From NCBI GenBank assembly GCA_963730285.1, contig CAVSQY010000003.1:1-64000 (forward strand): DNA of 64,000 bases, read 5' to 3'. Numbering within the stretch: position 1 is the stretch's first letter; every line of letters starts with the position of its first letter. The position numbers were made by a program, and so were the translations under genes. This stretch comes from JARDZU01 sp963730285. GTDB taxonomy: Bacteria; Actinomycetota; Acidimicrobiia; Spongiisociales; ZC4RG35. Below are positions 26,781 to 39,026 of the stretch, in pieces. The notes under the pieces are model-generated. The model was not told where the DNA came from. It ran no database searches and saw only the letters and a program-made list of their open reading frames with translations.

Positions 26781-27749
26781 TCACGGCATGGAAGTAGTTG
26801 GCACGAGCCGCAGATTCGCTTCTGCCAAAAGAGCGGCGTGTTGACCTACCGTGACCACCTCGTGGCCGTTCCGAATCATCGCGACGAACTCGTCGACCAG
26901 GCTCCGCTTCTCATCACCACCCATTTGCATGCCGGGGAAGAAATCGAGCCCTGCTACCTCGTCTCCACCCAGGAGGTCGAGAGAATGGAGCAGGATCGAC
27001 GGCTGGACACCGGTGAGACGGCACAGGGCCAAGCCGGTGGAGAGATACCCCCTGGCTACCGACTTGGAATAGCGAGAGAGATAGAGGAGATAGGTGACAT
27101 GGAACGGGACTCGCAAAATGGGCATGGTGGTCACCGGGATTTCGACTGGACCACCCGAAGAGCCCATCTCCCAGCGATACGGCTTGATCCTTCGGAACCC
27201 CTCGGTGATGGTGCCAAATAGCTTCCCGCGCCTCCGCCTCTCCTCATCGCTCAGAGGAGCAGTGCGCAGGTAGTAGGCACGGGCGAGCGGGCCGATGAAG
27301 GTGGGCAGCGTCGACGCGTCATAGAGGTAGCCCCCATCATTGAGGACTTCCAGGGTGGCCTTCGACAGACTGAACCCCGGTCCGCGAAACCCCTTGGGCC
27401 GCTCACCGGTCGCCTCAAATATCGCCTCGTCCGCCATCGTTATCTCTTCGAAAACCTCAGACCGAGAGCGCAAATGGAGCCAAGGTTCATGATGAAACGA
27501 GTGATTGCCGATCTCGTGCCTCGACCCTCCCAGTCTTGCGAGAGCCTCGCCGTTCTTTCGCAGCGCCGCATCCTGACCCACGACAAAGACGGTGATCGTG
27601 ATCCCCTGGCGTTCGCAAAGGTCGAGGATGTGCGGAACGACCTGGTCGAGATAGGACGGGAACCCACGCCACGATTCGTCGCCATGGGTCTTTAGATAAG
27701 ACCAGTGGTTGTCGAGATCGAGGGAGAGGCTCGCCACAGAAGCTGTCAT
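26781..27749 (-). CDS. Polysaccharide deacetylase (NodB homology, CE4-like)
   Basis: 322 residues. SLSLDLDNHWSY at the N-terminus carries the acidic motif, EIGNHSFHHE the zinc-binding histidines, and FRGPGFS a later NodB motif. The sequence fits the subgroup of CE4-like proteins found in surface polysaccharide clusters, which remove N-acetyl groups from sugars. No signal peptide was seen, so a cytoplasmic lipid-linked or nucleotide-sugar substrate is possible. The start overlaps the preceding gene's stop by four bases (ATGA). Confidence 0.85.
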   Translation of the reverse strand: MTASVASLSLDLDNHWSYLKTHGDESWRGFPSYLDQVVPHILDLCERQGITITVFVVGQDAALRKNGEALARLGGSRHEIGNHSFHHEPWLHLRSRSEVFEEITMADEAIFEATGERPKGFRGPGFSLSKATLEVLNDGGYLYDASTLPTFIGPLARAYYLRTAPLSDEERRRRGKLFGTITEGFRRIKPYRWEMGSSGGPVEIPVTTMPILRVPFHVTYLLYLSRYSKSVARGYLSTGLALCRLTGVQPSILLHSLDLLGGDEVAGLDFFPGMQMGGDEKRSLVDEFVAMIRNGHEVVTVGQHAALLAEANLRLVPTTSMP

Positions 27750-29053
27750 CGCACCGGTACCTCTTCATCGAGCCCGATCAGGTGCCCTGCTCCGCGCTCG
27801 GCCAACCGCAGGGTGTCATTGACGTTGAGAGTCCCGTTGACGATCTGGGATGAGTTGATCAAGTGCACCCCGGGCATCGAGGTGTCGAATCCCGGGACGA
27901 GACTCGAATAGCCGAGGGATGAGACCGGGAAGACATTCCGGATCCGGGAAACGCGAAAGGCGAGCACCGAATCGGAATCGAACTGAGGGTGAATCTGTCG
28001 GAGTGCGTCCAGAAAGCGATGCCTTATCGACTCATCGGTCTCTTCGAAGATGGAGTCCGAAGGGTCGCAATATCGTGGTAGGTAGACGAGCGAGCTGCCA
28101 CCAAATTCCGATCTATCGACAAAAGCGGACATCTCGACGATGGCGGTGAACGGCGCCGGATCGTGGAGGTACGTCAGATAGAAGTCTGTGACCGGCTCAG
28201 CCACCAGGACCGATGCACACACGATCCCCTGATACCGGATCGCATCCAGCTTCTCCTCTTCCATCTTCGTCAGGCCGCTCACGACATGTTTTGTGATCGG
28301 CGGAGCCATGGTGACGACGACTCGGTCAAACGCCTCGGAGCCCCGCTCCGACTCTACGAAGGGGCCTTGAACCACGCGTGACACACGTGCGTCGAGGCGA
28401 AGCTCGACACCGTGATCCTGAAGTGTCTGGCCGAGTCTGTCGAGTATTCGGGCGTAGCCGCCGGGCACGTAGCCGAACATCTCCTTCTTCAACCCGCTCT
28501 TTCGGGCCGCGTAGAGCCTCTGGATGGTTGCCCAGATGAATGCGGCCGAGGTCTCGGCGTATGCGTCCCCCAGCTTCGCCTCCAGGAGAGGGAGCCAGAA
28601 TTTCTCGAACACGGAATCGCCCGACAGGCGTCGGAGCCAGGTTTCGACCGGCACCTTCTCGAGCCGCCTCCAGTCCCTGACTCTCGATCCATAGAGGATC
28701 GTGCCGCCCAGACGTGCCTTGTCGATCATCGACAGAGGTGGGTAGCGGAGATACTCGAGCGAGTTCGAGATGGAGTGGAGCTCGCCATTGAAGACGCTGC
28801 CCGTTCGCGTCTGCACCCATCTCATCTCCTCTTCGAGCCCCAGCTCGGAGAGGAGACCCCTCGTATGGGAGTCGGACAAGAGCGTCACGTGGTAGTGGCG
28901 ATCCCAAACCACATCGCCCAGCGACCACGCCGAGGCGAGACCGCCCAACTCGGGTGCCGCCTCGAACAGGGTCACCTCCGCACCCGATTGAGCCAGGCGA
29001 AGGGCGATCGTCGAGCCGAGCACCCCGCCTCCGACCACTGCGCATCGACTCAT
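27746..29053 (-). CDS. FAD-dependent oxidoreductase (protoporphyrinogen-oxidase-like)
   Basis: 435 residues. The dinucleotide fold is AVVGGGVLGSTIALRL, followed by FEAAPELGGLASAW. Later conserved pieces include LEAKLGDAYAETSAAFIWA, YVPGGYARILD and the C-terminal INSSQIVNGTLNVNDT. It belongs to the same broad superfamily as 23206-24516 but differs clearly. The role is probably in sugar or lipid-carrier redox chemistry of the polysaccharide. Overlaps neighbours on both sides by ATGA junctions, so it is embedded in one operon. Confidence 0.8.
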   Translation of the reverse strand: MSRCAVVGGGVLGSTIALRLAQSGAEVTLFEAAPELGGLASAWSLGDVVWDRHYHVTLLSDSHTRGLLSELGLEEEMRWVQTRTGSVFNGELHSISNSLEYLRYPPLSMIDKARLGGTILYGSRVRDWRRLEKVPVETWLRRLSGDSVFEKFWLPLLEAKLGDAYAETSAAFIWATIQRLYAARKSGLKKEMFGYVPGGYARILDRLGQTLQDHGVELRLDARVSRVVQGPFVESERGSEAFDRVVVTMAPPITKHVVSGLTKMEEEKLDAIRYQGIVCASVLVAEPVTDFYLTYLHDPAPFTAIVEMSAFVDRSEFGGSSLVYLPRYCDPSDSIFEETDESIRHRFLDALRQIHPQFDSDSVLAFRVSRIRNVFPVSSLGYSSLVPGFDTSMPGVHLINSSQIVNGTLNVNDTLRLAERGAGHLIGLDEEVPVR

Positions 29054-29667
29054 CCGGGCCGCACTTCGGTGATCAGGTCGCCATTGGCCTCATACAACCG
29101 CCCGCACTTTGGGCACGCGGCCCGGCCAGGCATGGTCTCTGGCCTCCCTCGGTGCACCGGTTGGCCACAACGACACACCACCCCTACGACGTGGGCCGGA
29201 TTGCCCACCACCAGATGGTGATCGGACACCGGGCGTGTCACCACCGAGCCCATGCCCACCATGGCGAACCTCCCGATGGTCAGTCCCGGGCCGATCACGG
29301 CCCGAGCGCCCAATGTCGCGCCCTCCCCGACCCTGGTCGACAAGGTGTCCTCATCCGGCTCTGACGAGCGAAGCTCTGCAAGGTCGGGTGTCGTCGCCCG
29401 CGGGAAACGGTCGTTGGTGAACGTAACGCCCGCACTCACCATCACGCCGGTTTCCAGGGTGACCCCGGTACAGATGTACACGTGGGCGTTGATCTTGACC
29501 CGATCCGCGATCGACACGCCATATGCGATGTACGTCTTCTCACCAATGATGCAATCGTTTCCGATCGACGAAGGCCCGCGGACATGAACCGAGTCCCAGA
29601 CCGAGGTCCGCTGTCCGATGTCAACGCCATCCTCGACGATGGCGGTGCGATGTACGAGCGCAGACAT
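29050..29667 (-). CDS. WbpD-like hexapeptide N-acetyltransferase with C-terminal zinc ribbon
   Basis: 205 residues. Residues ~5-160 form a left-handed beta-helix: VEDGVDIGQRTSVWDSVHVRG, IGNDCIIGEKTYIAYGV, VMVSAGVTFTNDRFPRA and ARAVIGPGLTIGRFAMVGMGSVV. These match the WbpD/WlbB family, which acetylates UDP-2-acetamido-3-amino-glucuronate. The last ~40 residues add CRCG...CPKCG, a small zinc ribbon. It follows the WbpB-like and DegT genes, as expected for this pathway. Confidence 0.85.
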   Translation of the reverse strand: MSALVHRTAIVEDGVDIGQRTSVWDSVHVRGPSSIGNDCIIGEKTYIAYGVSIADRVKINAHVYICTGVTLETGVMVSAGVTFTNDRFPRATTPDLAELRSSEPDEDTLSTRVGEGATLGARAVIGPGLTIGRFAMVGMGSVVTRPVSDHHLVVGNPAHVVGVVCRCGQPVHRGRPETMPGRAACPKCGRLYEANGDLITEVRPG

Positions 29668-29669
29668 GT

Positions 29670-30677
29670 CTATCCGGAGACGGTCATCGGCTGGTGCGAC
29701 TCCACCTTGATCCAGTCGTCGTCGCCCAGGGACGCGTAGGCAGCCGCGATCACCTCGACCGAGGCGAGGGCGTCGATTGCGGTGATCCGGAGCCGCTCCT
29801 CGCCACGTATCGCCGCTGCGAAGTTGGTCAGCTGATCGGTGATTGCCTGGACCTTGTCGTAACCGGTCCCGAACTCAACCCACTCGGGGCTGGTCGATTG
29901 CCGGAAGCGAGAGCGCCTCCATCCCACCTGGACCGTCCCGTTCGATCCATAGATGTCCAGATAGCTGTCCCTCTCTTTGTCGATGCTCCAAGATAGGTCG
30001 ACGGTCGCCCTGACCCCCTCGCGGGATCGCAAGAACAGCTGGGCGGTGTCTTCGACCTCGAATCCCTGGACCCGCCGACCCTCTACCGCCATGACCTCGT
30101 CGATTGGCCCGAGGACGTATCTGGCCACATCGACCGAGTGTGTGCCGTTGTCGATCAGGACTCCGCCACCGGCGACGGCGGGCTTCGAGTTCCATCTACC
30201 AGTCATATCGACACGCGACGCGAAGGTGTTCTCCATCAGGATGATCTCCCCGAGGATCCCGGAGTCCACGATGGAGCGGGCCCTGATCACATCTGACAGG
30301 TACCGGAACTTCGATGCCATGGTCAGGATGGTCTGGTTGGTTCGAGCCACTTCGAGCATGTGCAGGGCCTCGTCGACGGTGATTGCCAGTGGCTTCTCAC
30401 ACATGACGTGAACACCCCTTTCGAGGAAGAAGACCGATATCTCGGCGTGAGTGACCGGCGGAGCGCAGATGAGCACCGCCTCTAGCTCGCCTCTCTCAAA
30501 GAGCTCTCCGTGGGAGCCGACTGTCGGGCATGAGAGCTTGCTCCCCAATGCCGAGGCCGCCACCGGATCGGGGTCGGCCACGGCCGCGACCTCAACCGAC
30601 GCGCACCCAGCCAGCACCTGGGCATAGGTTTGGGCGATCCGCCCGGCTCCGACTATGCCAAGAGTCAAGGGCCTCAC
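29670..30677 (-). CDS. Gfo/Idh/MocA dehydrogenase (WbpB-like)
   Basis: 335 residues from a GTG at 30677 that overlaps the upstream stop as GTGA; the longer open frame back to 30902 lies inside the aminotransferase gene. The NAD fold is LGIVGAGRIAQTYAQVL and the family's catalytic lysine motif is MCEKPLAITVDEA. GVLIDNGTHSVDVARYVLG gives the active-site Asp and His region. In the diacetamido-uronate pathway this enzyme oxidises C3 of UDP-GlcNAcA before transamination. Specificity is inferred from the neighbours. Confidence 0.87.
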   Translation of the reverse strand: MRPLTLGIVGAGRIAQTYAQVLAGCASVEVAAVADPDPVAASALGSKLSCPTVGSHGELFERGELEAVLICAPPVTHAEISVFFLERGVHVMCEKPLAITVDEALHMLEVARTNQTILTMASKFRYLSDVIRARSIVDSGILGEIILMENTFASRVDMTGRWNSKPAVAGGGVLIDNGTHSVDVARYVLGPIDEVMAVEGRRVQGFEVEDTAQLFLRSREGVRATVDLSWSIDKERDSYLDIYGSNGTVQVGWRRSRFRQSTSPEWVEFGTGYDKVQAITDQLTNFAAAIRGEERLRITAIDALASVEVIAAAYASLGDDDWIKVESHQPMTVSG

Positions 30678-31882
30678 GCCGCGTTCCTCGCCAGCTTCTC
30701 GGCAGCCTTGGACAAAGCCATCGCCAACCCGTCGACGTCGTCGCTCGTGAATCTCTCGTTCCAGGGCAGGACGAGGATGCGCTCGAGCAGGCCGAACGTA
30801 CCGGGGAAGAGCGCCTCCGAGTAGTCGATCGCCTCCGGGCTCGCAAGAGTGAACGGCCACCGGCTGGTGCCAAATGTCCTCTGATCCCGGAAGAGGCCAC
30901 AACGGAAAGCCGGCTTCTTGATGTAGCGGGCCGCCGATGGGACCCCCATCTCACGCAACTCGTCGGCCACGGCCCCGGGTCCGCCCGGGATGACGTCGTG
31001 GTCAACGAACAGGGCATATCGCCAGTAGCTGGGGTGGGCAAGCCGAGCCCTCCCCGCCGCTTGGAGACCCGGGATCGACGAGATCGCCTCGTCGAGACGC
31101 GACGCGTTGGAACGTCTGACCTCGACTCCCTCGTCGAGTTTGGCGAGCTGCGCCAGTGCAACTGCGCCCTGGAGCTCCGTCATCCGGTAGTTCAGGGCGA
31201 GGAAATCGTGATCTGACGGGTCGTCGTAGTCCCAGGCCTTGTTGACGAACAGCCGGGTCCGCTTGGCCAAGTCGAGGTCGGAGGTGGCGATCAGACCGCC
31301 CTCCCCGGAAGTGATGTGCTTGCCTTGTTGCAGGCTGAAACATGCGATGTCCCCCAGCACGCCAACAGGCATCCCGCCATAGGTAGCCCCAAAGGCCTGG
31401 GCACAGTCCTCGATGAGGATCAGACCTTCGCGACGAGCCAGAGCGACGATCGTCTCCATGTCACATGGGTTTCCGAACAGATGGGTGACGATCACTGCCC
31501 TCGTTCGTGGGGACAGCCGGTCCTCGATGGTCTGGGCGTCGACGTTGCCCGTGCTTGGTGCCACGTCTGCAAATACGGGGATCAGGCCCTGGTAGAGCAG
31601 AGGGGTCAACGCACCGATGTCGGTGACCGACGTCGTGATCACCTCGTCGCCTGGCTCGAGATCCAAGGCGGCGACTGCAGCGTGGATCGCTGCCGAGCCT
31701 GACGATGTGGCAACGACCTCGGACACCCCGAGGCGCTTTGCGAAGGCGGACTCGAGCGTCTTCACAAAGGTGCCCTTCGGGGCAAACAGGGTCCCCGATT
31801 CGAGAACTGCGGTCAGGTTCTCCAACTCGGCCCGGTCGAATGACCTCCCGGTGTGATCCTGGTCTGTGGGCAGGGGCCTCAA
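30674..31882 (-). CDS. DegT/DnrJ/EryC1/StrS aminotransferase (WbpE-like)
   Basis: 402 residues from a TTG at 31882 with GGAGG six bases upstream; the frame extends back to a GTG at 31963 without family similarity. Key features are SSGSAAIHAAVAAL, DCAQAFGATYGG and the PLP lysine in SLQQGKHITSGEGG. The family transfers amino groups to keto-sugar nucleotides. It is somewhat longer than typical WbpE, so the exact sugar is uncertain. First gene of the five-gene minus-strand operon. Confidence 0.88.
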   Translation of the reverse strand: MRPLPTDQDHTGRSFDRAELENLTAVLESGTLFAPKGTFVKTLESAFAKRLGVSEVVATSSGSAAIHAAVAALDLEPGDEVITTSVTDIGALTPLLYQGLIPVFADVAPSTGNVDAQTIEDRLSPRTRAVIVTHLFGNPCDMETIVALARREGLILIEDCAQAFGATYGGMPVGVLGDIACFSLQQGKHITSGEGGLIATSDLDLAKRTRLFVNKAWDYDDPSDHDFLALNYRMTELQGAVALAQLAKLDEGVEVRRSNASRLDEAISSIPGLQAAGRARLAHPSYWRYALFVDHDVIPGGPGAVADELREMGVPSAARYIKKPAFRCGLFRDQRTFGTSRWPFTLASPEAIDYSEALFPGTFGLLERILVLPWNERFTSDDVDGLAMALSKAAEKLARNAA

Positions 31883-32018
31883 CCCCGCCTCCTCGAATCG
31901 GCGCGACCCCGCCCGACAATGTGCCGAATCCGCACGAAACCCTCCCGCATATTTTGAATTCACCCCTGCACCAGAGGCTACTCAGAGTGCATATTGACCA
32001 CAAGGGGTGAGATCGCGA

Positions 32019-33605
32019 TCATGGGACGCAGAGTGAGCTCCGTTCCCCCGTCACCACGATCGATGACCCATCGTCGACCAGCACACACGGGGCGATGGCC
32101 AAAACCTCTTGCTCCGAGATGAGATAGCCCCGGTCCAACCTTCGATAGAAGATGACGCCACCCGCCTCGATCACCGACGCCATCTGGTCGCTCTCCCGCC
32201 CCAGGTCGGCGTTTGGTCGGGTCGACAGAGGGTCTACCTTCACCGGGAGGGGACGCGCCCCCGGCCGCCCAGCCACCCAGAGGCCATCGGGAACATTCGA
32301 GAAGACAGGCACCGAGTCGGGCAGGCCCAACGTCAATGTGACAGCGGGGGACGATCGAAAGGCGGCCGAGCCAAAAGACGATGGATCGGAGGCATTTCCG
32401 AACTCACTGGCAGCCACCCACGACGACGCCAGAAGCAAGGCGAGACAGGAGAAGGCGAGGGCCTGCCCCGCCCGAGCCGGCCTCGCGTCTCCCTGGCCTC
32501 GAGCGATGCCCATTGCACCCCCAACAAGCAGAGACAAAACGACGGGGTAGAGGAGCCTGGAGTTGGGGACATTCTGTGCATCGAACAAGAAACGTGACCC
32601 AATTAGGACGGCGAAGTGAGCCAGAGCCGACACCACTCCCGGAGCCCAAGGGCGACTCCAAACCTTCGGGCGTTCACCCCTGGCCTCAGCGGGCGTCAAC
32701 TTGACCCAGGCAAGAAGGGCCAAAGCCGCCAAGACGAACAGCGCGACACGAAAGGTTGGCCCCACGAGCGGTGGGACGAACCACCCCGCCACAGCGTTGG
32801 CCAACACCTTGAGATCGACTGAACCGGGTGGGTGCCAGGCGAGCTCACGCGATCCGCCGCCGACGAGCAGCAAAATCACCGGCACGGCTCCAATCAACCC
32901 GGTGAAGATCAGCCGAAACGCCTTGGCTGCCCGCGTCCCGGGGGCGATGAGCCCGAGGACTGCCACGGTTCCGATCAGGGCGATCCCGATGGTTCGCACG
33001 GTCATGGAGGCGGCCGCGACGACGCCCGCAAGGACGTAAACGACGCGGCTAGGCGCCCGCAGGAACCGCCCGAGTAGGCCGAGCGTGATCACCAGGAGAA
33101 GCCCGTAGAGCAACTCTGACATCGGCGCGAGCAGATATGGGAGCGAGAGAGCAGCGCCGGACAAGGCCACCAGGGCCGACCAGATCGGGGTCAACCCGGC
33201 TGCCAAGGCGATCCACGCCAACGACACGGCGATCAACGTCAGCCAACCGATCCCGATCCAACGCGCAGCCGTGGTTGGGGTGATGCCCACGGCGACGCCG
33301 GCACTCAGAGTGGCCGGATACCCAATCGGGAAGTCGACCACCGGCGATTCGGTGGCGGAGAAGTCGATCGGCTTCCCCGGGTCACCGAAAGACATGACGA
33401 ATCCACCGCCGTTTGCCAGATTCTCCGCCGACGACAGATAAGTGGGCGAGTCGCGGAGACCGACATAGAGCCCATCGTTGGTGGTGGCGACGCCCACCGA
33501 CAGCACCGCCACGGCCACTAAGGCCAGCACAACGAGACGTCTGGCGGGCTCCCCCCGCTTGCTCCCCACTGCGTTGAATACTAAGGCGGAGAGCCGGAGG
33601 ATCAA
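32019..33605 (-). CDS. Polytopic membrane protein, GT-C glycosyltransferase-like
   Basis: 528 residues with about ten to eleven membrane segments. After the first helix comes LRDSPTYLSSAENLANGGGF, which resembles the acidic, Tyr-rich first loop of GT-C enzymes such as mannosyl- or arabinosyltransferases using lipid-linked sugars. The C-terminal ~130 residues form a non-membrane domain. It is upstream of the DegT operon on the same strand and likely builds or modifies the surface polymer. Start is a TTG at 33605; a GTG at 33566 is possible. No exact family was recognised. Confidence 0.6.
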   Translation of the reverse strand: MILRLSALVFNAVGSKRGEPARRLVVLALVAVAVLSVGVATTNDGLYVGLRDSPTYLSSAENLANGGGFVMSFGDPGKPIDFSATESPVVDFPIGYPATLSAGVAVGITPTTAARWIGIGWLTLIAVSLAWIALAAGLTPIWSALVALSGAALSLPYLLAPMSELLYGLLLVITLGLLGRFLRAPSRVVYVLAGVVAAASMTVRTIGIALIGTVAVLGLIAPGTRAAKAFRLIFTGLIGAVPVILLLVGGGSRELAWHPPGSVDLKVLANAVAGWFVPPLVGPTFRVALFVLAALALLAWVKLTPAEARGERPKVWSRPWAPGVVSALAHFAVLIGSRFLFDAQNVPNSRLLYPVVLSLLVGGAMGIARGQGDARPARAGQALAFSCLALLLASSWVAASEFGNASDPSSFGSAAFRSSPAVTLTLGLPDSVPVFSNVPDGLWVAGRPGARPLPVKVDPLSTRPNADLGRESDQMASVIEAGGVIFYRRLDRGYLISEQEVLAIAPCVLVDDGSSIVVTGERSSLCVP

Positions 33606-33681
33606 TAGGCATGCAGGCCCTCACCAATGATCCGACCTTCTTTTCCCGGCCGACGTCGCGAGCCGGTCATACGATTCGACG

Positions 33682-35643
33682 ATGCGACGATGGATCCCTG
33701 CTCTGGCACTTACGGTCGTGCTGGCATGCATTCCATCGCAGGTCGATCAGGTCACCACAACGAGAACGCCCGCCGGCGAGCCCACCACCACTACAGGCGC
33801 CACGACCCTGCCCAGCACGTGGCCGTCCACCACGAAGATTCTCGATGACCTGGGTGCCAGACCCTGCCCCGACTCCGATTTCATGTGTGTAACCATTGAC
33901 ATGCCGCGCGATCACCGAAGCCCTGACGATGGAGACATGATCGAGGTGACCTTTGCCGTATTGCCGGCTCGGGCGAATCCGATGGGCGCCCTCGTGACCG
34001 TGGTCGGCGGCCCCGGGGCGTCGGGGATATCCGTAGCCGACTCGTACACAGCAGCCCTGGATTCCCGGATCGCCGACACCTTCGACCTCGTGTATTGGGA
34101 TCCGAGGGGCGTCGGACTGTCGGGAGGGTTGGATTGCCCCAACTCGGCCGCCACGTACTACCGGGCCGATGTGCTCACCGGACTCGGGGTCGATCATGAC
34201 CTGATGGCCACGGCCGCAAAGACTTTCTCATCGGAATGCGTGGCCGAGATGGGGAACACCGCCCTGCTCCCCTATTTGGGCACCGATCAATCTGTGGCCG
34301 ACCTCGAGACGTTCCGAGAGATCATCGGCTACCCGAAGCTCACCATCTATGGCGAGTCGTACGGCACCCAGGTGGCACAAGAGTACGTAGCCCGCTTCGG
34401 CGACCGTGTCGCTGCTCTCATACTCGATGGCACGGTCGACTTGACTCTCGGCCCATTCGAGTTCCTCCAACAGCAAACGACCGCCTTCAGGGACGTCCTC
34501 GACCAGACTCTCGACTACTGCGCCGACGATCCGGCCTGTGCCGAGGACATGTCCGACGACGCGGGTGCGATATACGACCGCCTGGCCGGCCAGTTGATCG
34601 AAGGCCCGTTGAATGCCCACTTCCCGACCTCGACAGGCCAGGTCGAAGATCGTTCATTTGGCATCGGCGACCTCGAGCTGGTGGCATCGGCTCAGATGTA
34701 TGGCGAGGACGACCGGATGCTGCTGCTACGGGCGCTGGCCGCATATGGCCAGGGTGACCTCGTGCCCCTGCTTCGACTCCTGTATGTCAACCTCGGAGCC
34801 GATCCGGATGATGGCCCGGTGGAGCCCGATTCGGGCTATTCAGATGCGATGTATTACGCGGTCGAGTGCCTCGACTACCGATACCCCGGCGATACCCCCG
34901 AGGAGAAGGCGGACGCCTATTTCGCCGCGGGGGCCGGCATCGAGGATGGTCGCCTTGGGAGTCTGTTCTACGGTGACCTTCCCTGCGCCTACTGGCCGGC
35001 CTCAAAGCTCGATCCCGATCGCCCCGAGCCGCTGCTGGCACGTGGGGTACCGACCGTTGTGCTCGATTCTGCAAGCGACCCGGCGACTCCCTATCAGCAG
35101 GGTCTAGCCGTCTATCAACATCTCGACCTTGGATACCTGATCAGCAAGGCAGGCGGGCCACATGTGATCTTTGGTCGCGGTGAGAGTTGCCCCGACGAAG
35201 CCGTCACCCAGTTCATCCTGGATGCGGCACCACCGGATGTGACCGTTTGCGAGGGTGATCTCGTCGGCTATTACATACCACTGCCACCAAAGCGCTCTGC
35301 CGACATCGACGGCATCCAAGATCTCATCGACGTCATCGAATACGAGATCATCTACACGCCCGAGTACTACTGGTGGGATGGCTTCTCAGAGGTGACCATC
35401 GGTTGCAGCCGGGGGGGGACCATGACCTTCAGTGGGGACGAGCAGGGCGACATCTACGAGTTCGACAGGTGTGCCCTCACCGACGAAGTGGTGCTTGGAG
35501 GAACCGGCTCCTACGACTACGACATAGACCGGTTCCTCCTGGACGTGTCGGTCGGCCCCGCCGATTGCCGCTATCTACTCAGCCGCGAGGTGGGGGCGTA
35601 CGATTGGGAGGACCGCTGCCCTACCGACGGATTAGTCGGCTGA
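33682..35643 (+). CDS. Secreted TAP-type alpha/beta hydrolase (peptidase-like), probable lipoprotein
   Basis: 653 residues. The signal peptide MRRWIPALALTVVLAC ends in a probable lipobox cysteine, followed by a Thr-rich linker. The alpha/beta hydrolase core has GGPGASGIS, YWDPRGVGLSGGLDC, and the nucleophile in YGESYGTQVAQEY (Ser about 226). The charge relay is DSASDPATPY (Asp about 466) and GGPHVIFG (His about 494). This matches proteins with a TAP-like C-terminal domain, which remove N-terminal tripeptides. A further ~140 residues with several cysteines follow the His, which is unusual for the family. Confidence 0.88.
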   Translation: MRRWIPALALTVVLACIPSQVDQVTTTRTPAGEPTTTTGATTLPSTWPSTTKILDDLGARPCPDSDFMCVTIDMPRDHRSPDDGDMIEVTFAVLPARANPMGALVTVVGGPGASGISVADSYTAALDSRIADTFDLVYWDPRGVGLSGGLDCPNSAATYYRADVLTGLGVDHDLMATAAKTFSSECVAEMGNTALLPYLGTDQSVADLETFREIIGYPKLTIYGESYGTQVAQEYVARFGDRVAALILDGTVDLTLGPFEFLQQQTTAFRDVLDQTLDYCADDPACAEDMSDDAGAIYDRLAGQLIEGPLNAHFPTSTGQVEDRSFGIGDLELVASAQMYGEDDRMLLLRALAAYGQGDLVPLLRLLYVNLGADPDDGPVEPDSGYSDAMYYAVECLDYRYPGDTPEEKADAYFAAGAGIEDGRLGSLFYGDLPCAYWPASKLDPDRPEPLLARGVPTVVLDSASDPATPYQQGLAVYQHLDLGYLISKAGGPHVIFGRGESCPDEAVTQFILDAAPPDVTVCEGDLVGYYIPLPPKRSADIDGIQDLIDVIEYEIIYTPEYYWWDGFSEVTIGCSRGGTMTFSGDEQGDIYEFDRCALTDEVVLGGTGSYDYDIDRFLLDVSVGPADCRYLLSREVGAYDWEDRCPTDGLVG

Positions 35644-35661
35644 GTCGATCTCGCTCCCATT

Positions 35662-38280
<2,619 letters not shown>

Positions 38281-38422
38281 GGCAATTACTCTCTGATACG
38301 GGCCAAATGGATAGTCGGATCGAAACTTCGGTGGTTCTTGCCTTGTCGATCAACGCAAGAAACAGGGTATTGCATCCCGAAATCTCGACACGGGCCCCCC
38401 TTTTCTCGGTTGAAGCCGTCGC

Positions 38423-38848
38423 TCATGGCTTGGCGACCAACACGTCGCACCTGGCGTGCTCGAGCGCCCTCAAACTCGTGGAGCCGAGGAGCGTCGATGC
38501 CAGTCGCCCCCTCCCCCGTGTGCCGACCACCAGGAGATCAGCGCCCACCTCCTCGCAGTAGTCGACGAGCACATCCGCCGGATATCCGTCCCGATCGACA
38601 CGGTCGATTCCTTCGTCATCGCGCCCCAGAGCCCGTTCGACCTTGGCCCAAACATCCTTGCGACCCGCCTCCGCCAGATCCGTGGTGCGGACTGTGACCC
38701 CATCGGGCAGATGGAGGACCGCCGGGGTCACGTCCGTCACATGGACCACACGAAGCTCATCCCCACGTCTCAGCGCTTCTTGTCGAGCCTTAGCCAGCGC
38801 GATCAGGCTGTGGTCGCTGCCATCGACACCAACCACCACGATCCCCAA
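38423..38848 (-). CDS. Universal stress protein, single UspA domain
   Basis: 141 residues. VVVGVDGSDHSLIAL at the N-terminus and the ATP-binding GTRGRGRLASTLLGSTS motif near the C-terminus mark an ATP-binding Usp. AAAGGAGCAGGG provides a good ribosome site. It diverges from leuA. The upstream region lacks the GGGNCYTT-type box seen at the stress genes near 51-63 kb. Confidence 0.92.
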   Translation of the reverse strand: MGIVVVGVDGSDHSLIALAKARQEALRRGDELRVVHVTDVTPAVLHLPDGVTVRTTDLAEAGRKDVWAKVERALGRDDEGIDRVDRDGYPADVLVDYCEEVGADLLVVGTRGRGRLASTLLGSTSLRALEHARCDVLVAKP

Positions 38849-39026
38849 GCCCTGCTCCTTTCGACCCCCCGATCCTATTAGTCATCCCGGGTGGGAAACG
38901 AGCCGGATATCGAACGCGGGCTCAGCGTCGGCAATGCGGCTGGTTGGAGCCCGCCAGCGTCCCCGAACACGATGCAAGGGTGATATCGGGCCACCTACCG
39001 TTTACGATCGGTGTCGACCGTCAGAT

